DNA of 64,000 nucleotides from the NCBI GenBank assembly GCA_017617335.1, contig JAFZWK010000067.1, positions 19,236 to 83,235 on the forward strand, given 5' to 3'. The translations under genes and the position numbers were made by a program. The notes beneath the pieces were generated by a model. It saw only the letters and a program-made list of their open reading frames with translations, was not told where the DNA came from and did no database searches. Shown here in pieces: positions 27,134 through 36,516 of the stretch. Position 1 is the first letter of the stretch. Each line of letters opens with the position of its first letter. The stretch comes from Bacteroidaceae bacterium. GTDB taxonomy: Bacteria; Bacteroidota; Bacteroidia; Bacteroidales; Bacteroidaceae.

Positions 27134-28303
27134 ATGAATGTTAGATCGTTTTTGTTTCTTGCTATCTCCCTGCTGAGTCTTAAAGGAGCAGGTCAGAGCG
27201 TTATGGTGCACGTATCCAATCCTGTTGACCTGAACAGGAGAGACTTGGCAGAAATCCCTGCTAAAGAGGTGTATGCCAAATTGGGAGTGGCTCAGGGCAC
27301 GCCGATTCTGGTGAAGAATGCAGACGGGGTGGAGGTGCCCAGCCAACTGACATACAATGGGCTTCTGCTGTTGCAATCGATGGCTCATCCTCTGGAAACG
27401 GAAACCTATGAGATAAGGGTGGGTCAGCCTCAAAGCTATCGCAACGACGTGAGCGGGCGTGTCTACCCTGAGCGCCGCGATGATTTGGGATGGGAGAATG
27501 ACCGTAATGCGTGGCGTCTGTATGGACCAGACTTGCGCAGGGATAATCCTCATGGAATAGATTGCTTCACCAAGAACCAGCCTGCACCCAGCCTCGACAG
27601 CCTGTATCAGGGATTATTCAAAAACAAGATATCCTACCACGAGGATCATGGATTGGGTATGGACGCTTATACGGTAGGACCAACGCTAGGCTGTGGCGCT
27701 CCTGCCTTGATGCGAGGCGACAGTCTTCTTTATTCGGTGGTCTACGACGAGGTTGAGATATTGGACAACGGCCCTTTGCGCTTCACGGCTCGACTGGTTT
27801 ACAGACATGAGGAGGGATTTACAGAGACTCGACTGATCCAGCAGGACAGAGGCAGTCATCTGGTGCGTTGCGAGGTGACATACAAGGGGATAAGCGGGAA
27901 AATGGATATCGTCTCAGGCCTCGTGGTGCATAAGGACAATCCCCAGGCCTATGTGATAAACAAGAAGGAGCAATACGTCGCCTATGCCGACAATATCAGT
28001 TCGCCCAGGAAACGCAATGGCCAGCTCTATGTGGCCTGTCTGTATCCGCAGAAGATGAGCAGGTTAGAGTATCTTCCGCTGGCGAAGGAAGTCTCGATGG
28101 GCATCGGTCACGTGATAGGAAGGAGACCCTATACGGAAGGGGACACATTCGTCTACTATTTTGGCTCAGGATGGAGCGGATACGATGTGCCTTCGATGAA
28201 TGTCTGGAAGACTCTCCTGAAGGATTATAAAGTGATGCTGCAAGAGCCTTTGAACGTGGATTTCGGAGTGGCGTTTCGAGAACCTTTGGAGTTGGAATTC
28301 TAA
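27134..28303 (+). CDS. Exported DUF4861-like protein
   Basis: 389 aa from the ATG at 27134 (a GTG 6 bp earlier is less likely). A signal peptide (MNVRSFLFLAISLLSLKGAGQ) is followed by a mostly beta protein with WRLYGPDLRRDNPHGIDCFTK and GLGMDAYTVGPTLGCG segments. This matches my recollection of the DUF4861 family, common in polysaccharide-use loci of Bacteroidetes. The function is not known and no catalytic residues can be named. It overlaps nothing downstream; a 22-bp-period repeat array follows. Confidence 0.72.
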   Translation: MNVRSFLFLAISLLSLKGAGQSVMVHVSNPVDLNRRDLAEIPAKEVYAKLGVAQGTPILVKNADGVEVPSQLTYNGLLLLQSMAHPLETETYEIRVGQPQSYRNDVSGRVYPERRDDLGWENDRNAWRLYGPDLRRDNPHGIDCFTKNQPAPSLDSLYQGLFKNKISYHEDHGLGMDAYTVGPTLGCGAPALMRGDSLLYSVVYDEVEILDNGPLRFTARLVYRHEEGFTETRLIQQDRGSHLVRCEVTYKGISGKMDIVSGLVVHKDNPQAYVINKKEQYVAYADNISSPRKRNGQLYVACLYPQKMSRLEYLPLAKEVSMGIGHVIGRRPYTEGDTFVYYFGSGWSGYDVPSMNVWKTLLKDYKVMLQEPLNVDFGVAFREPLELEF

Positions 28304-28337
28304 GGGCACAAGACCCAACTGGATACGTCGGAAATCG

Positions 28338-28413
28338 CAACGTGTTGAAATGCTGAAGTCAACGTGTTGTGTTTGAGGTTTCAACGTGTTGACTTCTTGG
28401 TTTCAACGTGTTG
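28338..28413. repeat. 22-bp-period array of CAACGTGTTG (4 perfect units)
   Basis: Identical cores begin at 28338, 28360, 28382 and 28404. The array sits between the convergent stops of the DUF4861-like gene and btuD. The spacers are similar but not identical to each other. Confidence 0.92.
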
Positions 28414-28483
28414 TCTTTCCGAAGCCTTCTCTTGGGTGCGATGAATGAAACGTGGAGGGCTGTCGATAGATAGAGGAATCCGT

Positions 28484-29242
28484 TTATTCCTCGATAATGA
28501 ACAATCTTCTTTCGGAATCGAAATGAATGCCTTCGATATGGATGAAATCTGACAGGCTTCCGTCTGAGGTAAGTTCCTCAGGAGTACCAGAGTGGACACC
28601 TTCAACAGTCATGAGCCAAAGCTGGTCGCTAAGCTGGAGTGCCATCTCCACATCGTGTGTGCTGAGGAAGATGGTCTTGTTCATCTCGTGAGCCAATCGC
28701 CGCAGCATGCGCATCATTTCCACTTTGGAGGGAAAATCCAGGAAAGCTGTGGGCTCGTCCAGAAGAATGATAGGAGTCTGCTGGGATAACGCTTTGGCTA
28801 TCATTGCTTTCTGGAGTTCTCCATCGCTGAGGGTTCCTATCTCTCGGTCGTACAATTCTGTAATGCCCACTTGGTCGATTGCTTGCCGTACTTGTTTCTC
28901 ATCCTCCTCGTCAAGTCGTCCCCAAAAGCCTGTGTAGGGGCTGCGGCCGAGTGATACAAGATCATGAACCGTCATGGCACGAACGTCAAGACGTTCTGTC
29001 AGCACAACGCTTATGATACGGCTTAATTGGGCTTGGGTAAGCTCGTGGATAGAGGTTCCGTTGATGACAATATCGCCAGAGATGGCTGGCTGGAAAGCAC
29101 AGAGGGTGCGCAGGAGGGTACTCTTGCCTACACCATTGGGCCCCAGAAGACTGATCAGGTTGCCTTCTGGAATGATGGCGTTTATACCACGGGCTACGAT
29201 GTGTTCACCATAGCCCGTGGTTAGGTTTCTGAGTTCTATCAT
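28484..29242 (-). CDS. btuD: Cobalamin ABC transporter ATP-binding protein (BtuD-like)
   Basis: 252 aa ABC ATPase of the FecE/BtuD type. Walker A is GPNGVGKST, the signature region is LSDGELQKAMIAKAL (an ABC motif variant), Walker B is IILLDEPTAFLDF, and the switch His is in STHDVEMAL. It powers import through the BtuC permease. It is the last gene of the riboswitch-headed uptake operon, separated from btuC by a GH20 gene. Assignment to B12 rests on this context; the sequence alone fits iron-siderophore importers too. Confidence 0.85.
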   Translation of the reverse strand: MIELRNLTTGYGEHIVARGINAIIPEGNLISLLGPNGVGKSTLLRTLCAFQPAISGDIVINGTSIHELTQAQLSRIISVVLTERLDVRAMTVHDLVSLGRSPYTGFWGRLDEEDEKQVRQAIDQVGITELYDREIGTLSDGELQKAMIAKALSQQTPIILLDEPTAFLDFPSKVEMMRMLRRLAHEMNKTIFLSTHDVEMALQLSDQLWLMTVEGVHSGTPEELTSDGSLSDFIHIEGIHFDSERRLFIIEE

Positions 29243-29280
29243 ATTCCGTTTTCTGTTACAGTCGAGCTGTACTCCACGAA

Positions 29281-30876
29281 TTACTCGTAAGAAGAACAGT
29301 AGCTGTAGCCAAGCTTCTTGTATAGTTTCTCCATGTCGGCCAATCGTGATGTAAAGGCCTCAAAGTTCTTTTGGTCAGGCTGAAGCCATTGAACCTCGCT
29401 CATGGCGTCGAGACGAGGCAACAGCATGTACTCTGCCTGCTTGGGACTTACTACATACTCTGTCCAGAGGTTGCATTGGGCTCCTAAAATGAATTTGCCC
29501 TCCTCTTCAGTAAGCTCGCTTGGTATGGGTTCCATAGCATAGACCTTGCTCACAGGCAGATATCCACCGATGGCATGAGGCTGGGCACGCTGGTTCTTGA
29601 GCTGATAGTAGTCGATGTAACAATTGTCTGTGGGAGTCATGATGACACGGTGGTGCAGGCGAGCTGCTGTGATTCCACCCTTGTAGCCGCGCCAGCTCAT
29701 GACGGTAGCTCCTTCAGAAAGACCGCCTTCGAGTATCTCATCCCAACCTATCAGCTCACGACCATGCTGACCAAGGAATTTCTCTACATCCTTGAGGATA
29801 TAGGTCTGCAGTTGAGCCTCGTTCTCAAGTCCCAGTTCTTTCTTCTTGTTTTGGCACTTCTCACATTTCTTCCAGCGGTCTCTCGGACTCTCGTCGCCAC
29901 CTACATGAATGTATTTGCTGGGGAATACCTCGCAGAGCTCACCCAATACCGTATGGATGAATTTCAACGTTTCAGGATTACCTGCACAGAGGACATCAGG
30001 ATCCACTCCCCAATAAGGCCGTACAAAGTAGGGGCCACCTGTGCAACCTAAATTCGGATACACACTAAGAGCTGCCACCATGTGACCAGGGAGGTCGATC
30101 TCAGGAATGATGGTGATGAATCTCTCTTGAGCATATTGGACAATCTCACGAAGTTCAGCTTGCGTGTAGTACCCTTCTTCTGGTGTGTCATCCCAAATGG
30201 GATCGCCCTGACCTAAACCTACGTTGCTGCCGATGATAGTGTAAGGACGGTAGCTTCCTTTCTTCGCGAGTTCAGGCAGAGCCTTTACTTCGAAACGCCA
30301 TCCTTGGTCGTCAGTCAGATGCCAATGAAACTTGTTCACTCCATGCAGGGCAAGGATATCGATGAATTCCTTGATGAAGGTAGCAGGGAAGAAGTGGCGT
30401 GCGCAGTCGAGCATGGTGCCACGATACTGGAAACGTGGCTCGCCGGCTATTGTGGCATAAGGTAGCGAGATGGTGTCGCTCTCCTCAAGAGCTACACTCT
30501 TGCGTAACGTCTGGATGCCATAAAAGACTCCGCTCTCGCTGGCGCCTTGAATGGTGATACCCTTCTTGTCAACCGTTATCTGGTAAGCATCAGGATTTTC
30601 ATTCTGAAGACCTAACGTCAGGTTAACTGGTGTCTTCACTTTCTTGGTGGCAACTTGAGGAGTCAGACCCAGATATTCTTGGGCAAACTGAGCGTTTCGC
30701 TTCATTTTAGCGTTGTCAGCAGGATAGGATACTGCCTGTCCCTTGACGAGTTGAGCCTGTTTACCTGACGGGTCAAGTTTGATTGACTGAGGGAGTGGAA
30801 TCACTTGATAGGTAACTTCTGCCATAGAGTTGAAACTCATCAGAGTGGCAGCCAATACGAAAAGTATCTTTTTCAT
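29281..30876 (-). CDS. GH20 beta-N-acetylhexosaminidase
   Basis: 531 aa with a signal peptide when started at the ATG at 30876 (MKKILFVLAATLMSFNSMA). An upstream in-frame ATG at 30906 would spoil the signal. A GH20b-like N-terminal domain precedes the catalytic barrel with the Asp-Glu pair in HVGGDESPRDRW; RGTMLDCARHFFP and WHLTDDQGWRFE are typical GH20 motifs. It releases terminal GlcNAc or GalNAc from glycans in the periplasm or at the surface. It sits between btuC (32 bp away) and btuD (38 bp away), so it is presumably expressed with B12 uptake genes, an unexpected position. Confidence 0.93.
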   Translation of the reverse strand: MKKILFVLAATLMSFNSMAEVTYQVIPLPQSIKLDPSGKQAQLVKGQAVSYPADNAKMKRNAQFAQEYLGLTPQVATKKVKTPVNLTLGLQNENPDAYQITVDKKGITIQGASESGVFYGIQTLRKSVALEESDTISLPYATIAGEPRFQYRGTMLDCARHFFPATFIKEFIDILALHGVNKFHWHLTDDQGWRFEVKALPELAKKGSYRPYTIIGSNVGLGQGDPIWDDTPEEGYYTQAELREIVQYAQERFITIIPEIDLPGHMVAALSVYPNLGCTGGPYFVRPYWGVDPDVLCAGNPETLKFIHTVLGELCEVFPSKYIHVGGDESPRDRWKKCEKCQNKKKELGLENEAQLQTYILKDVEKFLGQHGRELIGWDEILEGGLSEGATVMSWRGYKGGITAARLHHRVIMTPTDNCYIDYYQLKNQRAQPHAIGGYLPVSKVYAMEPIPSELTEEEGKFILGAQCNLWTEYVVSPKQAEYMLLPRLDAMSEVQWLQPDQKNFEAFTSRLADMEKLYKKLGYSYCSSYE

Positions 30877-30908
30877 GTTCGTAGTTTTTGGGGGTTTATA
30901 ATACATTA

Positions 30909-31922
30909 TTATTTGTCTTTCTTTAGAATCACATACATGATGACAGGTGCTCCGATTATGGGCGTAATCACGTTGATTGGGATGAGGCTACCATTTCGTG
31001 GCAAGGTGCTCAACAGATTACAGATGAGAGTCAGGATGGCTCCCATCAACATGGTACCAGGCAAGAGGATACGATGGATACTGGTGCCAAGTGTCAGGCG
31101 GGCAATATGAGGAACAGCCAATCCCAAAAAGGAGATGGGACCACAGAAGGCAGTTGTGGTGGCAGTTAGGATACCTGTAGTGAGAAGTAAACTTTGGCGG
31201 ACACGATGAATGCGGATGCCTAAGTTCTGGGCATAGCGGTCGCCCAGCAAGAGAGCATCCAAGGGTTTTATCATCAGCAAGGCCATAGTGAGTCCTATCA
31301 GGATAAGGGAGCTGAAGAGTGGCAAACGTTCTAGGCTTACGCTGCTGAAGTTTCCCATTCCCCAAATGATGAAACTGTGGACTCCCTCCTCAGTAGCTGT
31401 ATAGTTAAGCAATTGAATGATGCTACCTGTAACATAACTGATGATAACACCTGTAATCAGGAGCATCACCTTGCTGCGTAGTATGTGGGAAAGCAGCATC
31501 AGAAGCATCATGATACCTAACGCACCTATCATGGCTGCTATGACGACAAACAGGTATCCTGCTATGCTGAGACTTCCTAACGTGACAGATCCACCCAAGA
31601 GGAGCATGACTATGGCGACTCCCAGATTGGCACCTGAATCTATCCCCAGGATGGAAGGACCTGCCAATGGGTTGCGAAAGGTGGTTTGGAGCATAAGTCC
31701 GCATGTGCTTAACGAGGCACCGCACAGAATGGCTGTAATCATCTGAGGCACGCGGTTTTGGCGAATGATATAGGTCCAACTTGTGTGTCCCTCGATTTCT
31801 TCACCACACAGGATGCTCCATACGTCTTTCACAGGAATACTGAGAGATCCCCATAACAGATTGGCAACAGCCAAAATGGCAACAGCCAAAGTTAGTGCAG
31901 TCAGAATACTCTTATGTCTCAT
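30909..31922 (-). CDS. btuC: Cobalamin ABC transporter permease (BtuC-like)
   Basis: 337 aa from the ATG at 31922, which overlaps the btuF stop by 4 bp (ATGA). About ten hydrophobic segments give the FecCD/BtuC fold. Family motifs are seen in QNRVPQMITAILCGASLSTCG near residue 60, NPLAGPSILGIDSGA and FCGPISFLGLAVPHIAR (the cytoplasmic loop that contacts the ATPase). It forms the inner-membrane pore for cobalamin with BtuD. Confidence 0.9.
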   Translation of the reverse strand: MRHKSILTALTLAVAILAVANLLWGSLSIPVKDVWSILCGEEIEGHTSWTYIIRQNRVPQMITAILCGASLSTCGLMLQTTFRNPLAGPSILGIDSGANLGVAIVMLLLGGSVTLGSLSIAGYLFVVIAAMIGALGIMMLLMLLSHILRSKVMLLITGVIISYVTGSIIQLLNYTATEEGVHSFIIWGMGNFSSVSLERLPLFSSLILIGLTMALLMIKPLDALLLGDRYAQNLGIRIHRVRQSLLLTTGILTATTTAFCGPISFLGLAVPHIARLTLGTSIHRILLPGTMLMGAILTLICNLLSTLPRNGSLIPINVITPIIGAPVIMYVILKKDK

Positions 31923-33025
31923 TCTAAGGGACAAAAATACGCTTTTTCTGCTTGAATGCCAAGTTCTGGGTGTAAAATCTGTATTAAATTGGCCAATAAT
32001 CGTTCAGGATGGAAAGGTGTTTCCTCATAAAACCCACTTGTTGAAGTGTCGCAAAACCACATGGAAGCCGGAACATTCTTGAGCAACGGGGAATCCTGAT
32101 AAATCTGCTTGCGGGTGATGGGACCATGATGTTTGAAGATCCAAATGTCTGCTGTTAAAGCCCGATCCAGGACATGTTCGATGCTAAGTGGAATGCTGCC
32201 TGCTCCTTCCAAATCGTTGAAGACGTAGTTTGCTCCAGCATCGTTGTACATCTGCCCCATCGTACTTCCGTGGCCAGGAAGCATCCATTGGCCGCTGTAG
32301 GGAATGTCACAAATTAGTTTCGGATGAGTTTTGGCTTGCATAGCATTCTTGCGAAGTGCCAGGTAGCTTTGTTCGATTTGCAGGAATAAGCTGTCGGCTC
32401 GCTCTGCCTTACCGAAGAGACGACCGTAGAAGCGCATCCATTCTGCTCGCGCGAGAGGATTAACCTCCATGTAGTCGGCACATTCTATAATGGGAATACC
32501 CAGTTGCTCCAGGCGGCCGTATCCTCCACTATTCTCGAAAGGACTGGGCATTAGGGCATCAGGATGGAGTTCCATAACGTGTTCGATGTTAGGATTCATG
32601 GCGTTTCCTAAATCTTGGATGGATCCTGCCTTAATATTTTGCTCAATAAATGGAAGATGGATATACTGAAGGTCATATACACCACCGATTGAAGTTTCTG
32701 CTCCCAGTTCCTGCAATAGGGCACAATGAACAGATGTGAAAACTGCAGCTTTCTGCAACGGAACTATCACCTCGTTGGGATATTTACCTTTTTTCTGAAC
32801 AATTGTGTAGTGGTTCAGCACTTTGGTGGTATCCCAAGGATTACGTTGGAAGACTTCCAGGCGATCCTTGTACTGTACCATTGTCAGATTTCGGGCGTAA
32901 CGCAGGGATATGGTATCGCCTTCCTCTTTTGAAGAGATGGACTGATGGTGTTGGCAAGCTGCAGAAAGCAAGCCAGACATAAGCAGTATGACGTAGCTTA
33001 GTTTATAGATGACTTTCTTTTCCAT
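31919..33025 (-). CDS. btuF: Periplasmic cobalamin-binding lipoprotein (BtuF-like)
   Basis: 368 aa with a lipoprotein signal (LLSAAC lipobox at about residue 24). It has the type III periplasmic binding protein layout: an N-terminal lobe with VVQ-like strands and ETSIGGVYDLQY, a linking helix near LEQLGIPIIECADYM, and a C-terminal lobe. This class delivers metal chelates or cobalamin to BtuCD-type importers. The reading frame overlaps the end of the receptor gene by 28 bp and is coupled to btuC. B12 specificity is inferred from the riboswitch. Confidence 0.87.
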   Translation of the reverse strand: MEKKVIYKLSYVILLMSGLLSAACQHHQSISSKEEGDTISLRYARNLTMVQYKDRLEVFQRNPWDTTKVLNHYTIVQKKGKYPNEVIVPLQKAAVFTSVHCALLQELGAETSIGGVYDLQYIHLPFIEQNIKAGSIQDLGNAMNPNIEHVMELHPDALMPSPFENSGGYGRLEQLGIPIIECADYMEVNPLARAEWMRFYGRLFGKAERADSLFLQIEQSYLALRKNAMQAKTHPKLICDIPYSGQWMLPGHGSTMGQMYNDAGANYVFNDLEGAGSIPLSIEHVLDRALTADIWIFKHHGPITRKQIYQDSPLLKNVPASMWFCDTSTSGFYEETPFHPERLLANLIQILHPELGIQAEKAYFCPLE

Positions 33026-35016
33026 TGGGGTCGGAACTCAAAGTATATTTCGTAGTTGCGTGGAGCCATCGGGCGGGATAGGACTGTCACATATTTGGTG
33101 TTAAAGAGATTGTTGACTACGCCTTTGATTGAGGCATGTCCCCATCGCCATTGAAAGGTTTTCTCGAGGCTAATGTCAGACATGTAATAAGGCTTCAGTC
33201 GACCTGTGATGTAGTTTACCTCGTTACTGGTTGTTGTGTAGCGTTCACTATAGTGATTCCATTTATATGTGAAAGTCCAGCTTTCCCATGAGAGATGACC
33301 ACTTATGTTTGCAGAATTGCGGGGCACATAGCATAGTTGCTTCCCATAAGAAGCATCGTTGGAATTGAGATTCTCTCCCCGATTGATAGAGGGAGTGAAA
33401 GCATAGTTTCCACTAAGTCTCAGTCGCCAGTTGCTTGAAATCTTGTAGTCAACGTTCAGGCTCATTTCGGTTCCATAGTTGTGGACTTTGCGGACATTGC
33501 TGGGTTCCCAGAATCCTTTTGTGTTTGGCAACCATTGAATCCAGTCGTTGATGTAGGAATCAAAGGCACTTAGGTTTCCGCTTATCTTTACGTCATGAAT
33601 GGGAATACAGAATTCCAATCCAGCATCGTATGTAAAGCCATGCTCAGGTTCGAGGTCAGGATTGCCACCTGGCTGGAAATAGAGGTCATTCATGGATGGG
33701 TAACGATAGTTGCGTGCTACGGAAGCCTTTAAAGCCAGGCGCCATGGCTGATACAACACGTAGTCGACAAAAAAGGCAGGAATCAAAGGCACGAAATCAT
33801 CGCGGTAGACCTCTTCGCGTAGCACAACGGCCATGGAGAATGGTTGGATGGGACGCCAACGTGCCTGAATGGAGGTGTTGTATTCCATACGTCCCAAGTC
33901 ATAGTTATCTCCGATATGAAAAGGGCTACGGTCATAGCTGCGTACATGATTGTAATACGCAGACATGTTAGCCTGGAGTAGCCAATGTTCGTTGGGAATG
34001 TAATTCGCTTCGCCTTGGATACTTCCCGTGTTGGTGTAGCTCTTGCTGTGGGTGATGTCTGTATTGATTTCTTCTCGTCTGGTGAAATAGTCATAAGCCA
34101 TATCTTGGTATTGATATCCACCTTTTACATTCAAATTCCATTTTTCCAGATTATGATCCCACGAGATGACAGCTCGGGCGGTATTGAATTTCTGCTCGTT
34201 GGTGAATTCGCTGTCGTCCTTATAGTCGACACTCAGGAAAGGTAGACCTCGATTCGTGTAGGAATACCACGCCATAAATCCTATACGGTTTCCTTTCAAA
34301 TCGTTGTAGAATATATCCTGCATCACATGAAAGTCGTCGAAATATCCGCTTTTGTTCCTTTCTTTTGGATGGTAACTGTCGATAATGTTGCCCTCTTGAT
34401 CCCGTATGTCTACCTTCTTGTCGTAATTGGTATAAAGGAAATCATTATTGGATGTGGAATAGGAAACTCGTGTGCTGCTACTCCATTGTTCGTTGGCGTA
34501 TGTGGCGCGGAAAAATTGATCATACGTATCATACGACCCGATGCCTTGGATGTATTGAAGTGTTGTCCCTTGAAAGTCAACAGGTCGAGTTTTCAGTTCT
34601 ACCGCGCCTCCTAACCCGCCTCCACTAATGCTGATGCTGGAGGCGCCATGATAGAGATTGGTCTCGTCGACAAAATAACCAGGGATGGTACTGAAGTCCA
34701 GGGTGCCCAGCATGGGAGAATTGATGCGAATCCCGTTCCAAAGTACTTGGGTGTGACTGGGTGAGGTTCCACGGAATTCTGCTGTGGACTCGGTTGCACG
34801 TCCATAGTTTTTAATAAAGAGAGTCGTGTGCCGCGACAGGATGTCTGCCATAGAGAGGGAGATGTTGTCATGGAGAAACAAGGTATCTAATGTGGTCTTC
34901 TGTATACCCGTATCGCGAAGTAAGCGGTTTGCATTTACTTGAACTGTCCGGAGGGTATCTTGAGCCATCATGCCTAAGCATGTGAAAAGTATGGGAAAGA
35001 CCAATAATTTCCTCAT
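32998..35016 (-). CDS. btuB: TonB-dependent cobalamin receptor (BtuB-like)
   Basis: 672 aa. A signal peptide (MRKLLVFPILFTCLGMMAQ) is followed by a DTLRTVQVNAN TonB-box region. The plug has STAEFRGTSPSHTQVLWNGI and GGGLGGAVELKTRP, and a 22-strand-type barrel follows. Size and plug sequence fit BtuB. The terminal residues (WKRKSSIN) extend past the expected aromatic end because the frame runs 28 bp into btuF. It imports corrinoids across the outer membrane with TonB energy, probably together with the lipoproteins encoded just upstream. Its ATG abuts the previous stop (TGATG). Confidence 0.9.
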   Translation of the reverse strand: MRKLLVFPILFTCLGMMAQDTLRTVQVNANRLLRDTGIQKTTLDTLFLHDNISLSMADILSRHTTLFIKNYGRATESTAEFRGTSPSHTQVLWNGIRINSPMLGTLDFSTIPGYFVDETNLYHGASSISISGGGLGGAVELKTRPVDFQGTTLQYIQGIGSYDTYDQFFRATYANEQWSSSTRVSYSTSNNDFLYTNYDKKVDIRDQEGNIIDSYHPKERNKSGYFDDFHVMQDIFYNDLKGNRIGFMAWYSYTNRGLPFLSVDYKDDSEFTNEQKFNTARAVISWDHNLEKWNLNVKGGYQYQDMAYDYFTRREEINTDITHSKSYTNTGSIQGEANYIPNEHWLLQANMSAYYNHVRSYDRSPFHIGDNYDLGRMEYNTSIQARWRPIQPFSMAVVLREEVYRDDFVPLIPAFFVDYVLYQPWRLALKASVARNYRYPSMNDLYFQPGGNPDLEPEHGFTYDAGLEFCIPIHDVKISGNLSAFDSYINDWIQWLPNTKGFWEPSNVRKVHNYGTEMSLNVDYKISSNWRLRLSGNYAFTPSINRGENLNSNDASYGKQLCYVPRNSANISGHLSWESWTFTYKWNHYSERYTTTSNEVNYITGRLKPYYMSDISLEKTFQWRWGHASIKGVVNNLFNTKYVTVLSRPMAPRNYEIYFEFRPQWKRKSSIN

Positions 35017-36506
35017 CACTTAACTTCTCCAATATAGTATATTTCCGTGCTGATTTCACCCAGATTGGGTGTCCATCCTGTTTGGGCAGTTTGAACTTTC
35101 ACAAAATCTATGTATTCCAGGTTAGCTTCCTTCCCATCCCATGTGCGGGCTTGTCGGATATGGTAATATCCCATCTTTCCTTCCGAACCTTCCAGGAAAT
35201 CAGCACCCAGGTTGTCTGCATAGCCCCAATCGTAGGGAGGGATGTCGGAATACCCGTTGGCATACGAGTGATGACTGGCAAGGCGTGTGCCGAAGAATGT
35301 CATTTCTTCCGTTTGTTGCCAGTCTTGCCAATAATAAGGCTTGGGATTCCAATAGCTCAGGTAGGGTATGTAGTCTTCCATTCCATCCATATCGCGCCAT
35401 CCTACGGCAGAAAAGGCATCCTGTGGACGATAATACGTGATGGCATACTCTTGCCGTTCGTTGACTGTTCCGTATTCCGAGCCAGCCAGTTCATACCAGA
35501 GATCATTAGGGAGCCCATCCCCGTTGACATCCTGGCTAACCCAGATAATGCCAGGTTCAGATTGATAGTTGTAAGGGTTTCCCTTGATGCAAAGATCATA
35601 AGCATCGCCTTTGCAGCTTACGCTGTGGTCAAAACCTGCCACGACGTAACCTCCCTGACCTCCAAGGCTCACCATCCATCTGTTGCGGAAATGGTTGAGT
35701 ACCGTATCGCAAGCTTGCTCGTGGGTACATCCATCTGGATAGCTTTCGCCTATGATAATGTATCCGTTAACCTGATGGCCAGGAGCAGGCATATATTCAT
35801 AGATTTTATTAACCATGGAAGCTCCCGATTGGTTACGGCGATAAGTTCCTGCTGCTGGACAAACATTAATGGTGAAGTCTTGGGACCCCAGGACAGAATC
35901 ATTTCGTGTTGCGGTCAGATTCAGTATATACTGTCCCTCGCTTGTCCCTGAGAAGATAACTTCTTGAGTGTTTGAAAGCGTGATCCCATCCATCGTCCAA
36001 ATGTATTTTGCCTCGTCTGCACAAGTTTGCATATAAGGGTGCAGATGGATATCGCGTCCGATGGGAATGTTTATGCTTGTGAATGGGAATTTCCACGTGA
36101 AAGTGCTGTCGTTGCGGGGTATTTCTGGCCAAAGTTCCGTGGTGCGCTCTTTCACGGTTACCTTGATCTCGTCATCAGCAGAACCGAATCTGTTGGTTAC
36201 ATGCAAGCTTATGAAATATTCTCCAGCTGTATCCGTCACGAATGTATAGCTGTCTGCAGTTCCAACAGTCTTTCCATCCAAACTCCAAAGGTAGGTCGTG
36301 GTGTTGTCGATATTCTCTATATCAGGAACAAGCATGATGGTTTCGCCTGTGTAGGTGGTGAAACGTCCTGCGGGCATCTTCCAGGTGATGACTGGAGTGG
36401 GACCTGTTGTGGGAGCTTCATCCGAGCATGAGGATAAAATGAACGAAATTGCAACACAAGGCAAGAAGAGCAGTGAATACAGTATCAGACGAGAGTTCCT
36501 TTTCAT
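35016..36506 (-). CDS. Surface lipoprotein with PKD-like domains in the B12 uptake operon
   Basis: 496 aa from the ATG at 36506, which gives a signal peptide with lipobox FILSSC followed by an acidic SDEA segment. Two PKD-like Ig folds (YLWSLDGKTVG..., YIWTMDGITLS...) precede a C-terminal domain of about 270 residues rich in aromatic residues and Asp (QDVNGDGLPNDLWYELAGSE, possibly a Ca-binding loop). It is probably exposed on the cell surface. By position between the BtuG-like and BtuB-like genes it should help capture or hand over cobalamin, but no ligand site can be named. It could be a counterpart of the additional B12-binding lipoproteins described for gut Bacteroides. Confidence 0.75.
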   Translation of the reverse strand: MKRNSRLILYSLLFLPCVAISFILSSCSDEAPTTGPTPVITWKMPAGRFTTYTGETIMLVPDIENIDNTTTYLWSLDGKTVGTADSYTFVTDTAGEYFISLHVTNRFGSADDEIKVTVKERTTELWPEIPRNDSTFTWKFPFTSINIPIGRDIHLHPYMQTCADEAKYIWTMDGITLSNTQEVIFSGTSEGQYILNLTATRNDSVLGSQDFTINVCPAAGTYRRNQSGASMVNKIYEYMPAPGHQVNGYIIIGESYPDGCTHEQACDTVLNHFRNRWMVSLGGQGGYVVAGFDHSVSCKGDAYDLCIKGNPYNYQSEPGIIWVSQDVNGDGLPNDLWYELAGSEYGTVNERQEYAITYYRPQDAFSAVGWRDMDGMEDYIPYLSYWNPKPYYWQDWQQTEEMTFFGTRLASHHSYANGYSDIPPYDWGYADNLGADFLEGSEGKMGYYHIRQARTWDGKEANLEYIDFVKVQTAQTGWTPNLGEISTEIYYIGEVK

Positions 36507-36516
36507 GGCGTTTGGT

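Noticed and set aside
28338-28413. CRISPR array at the 22-bp-period repeats
   Set aside because: The repeated core is only 10 bp, the intervening 12-bp segments are alike rather than unique, and no cas genes are present.
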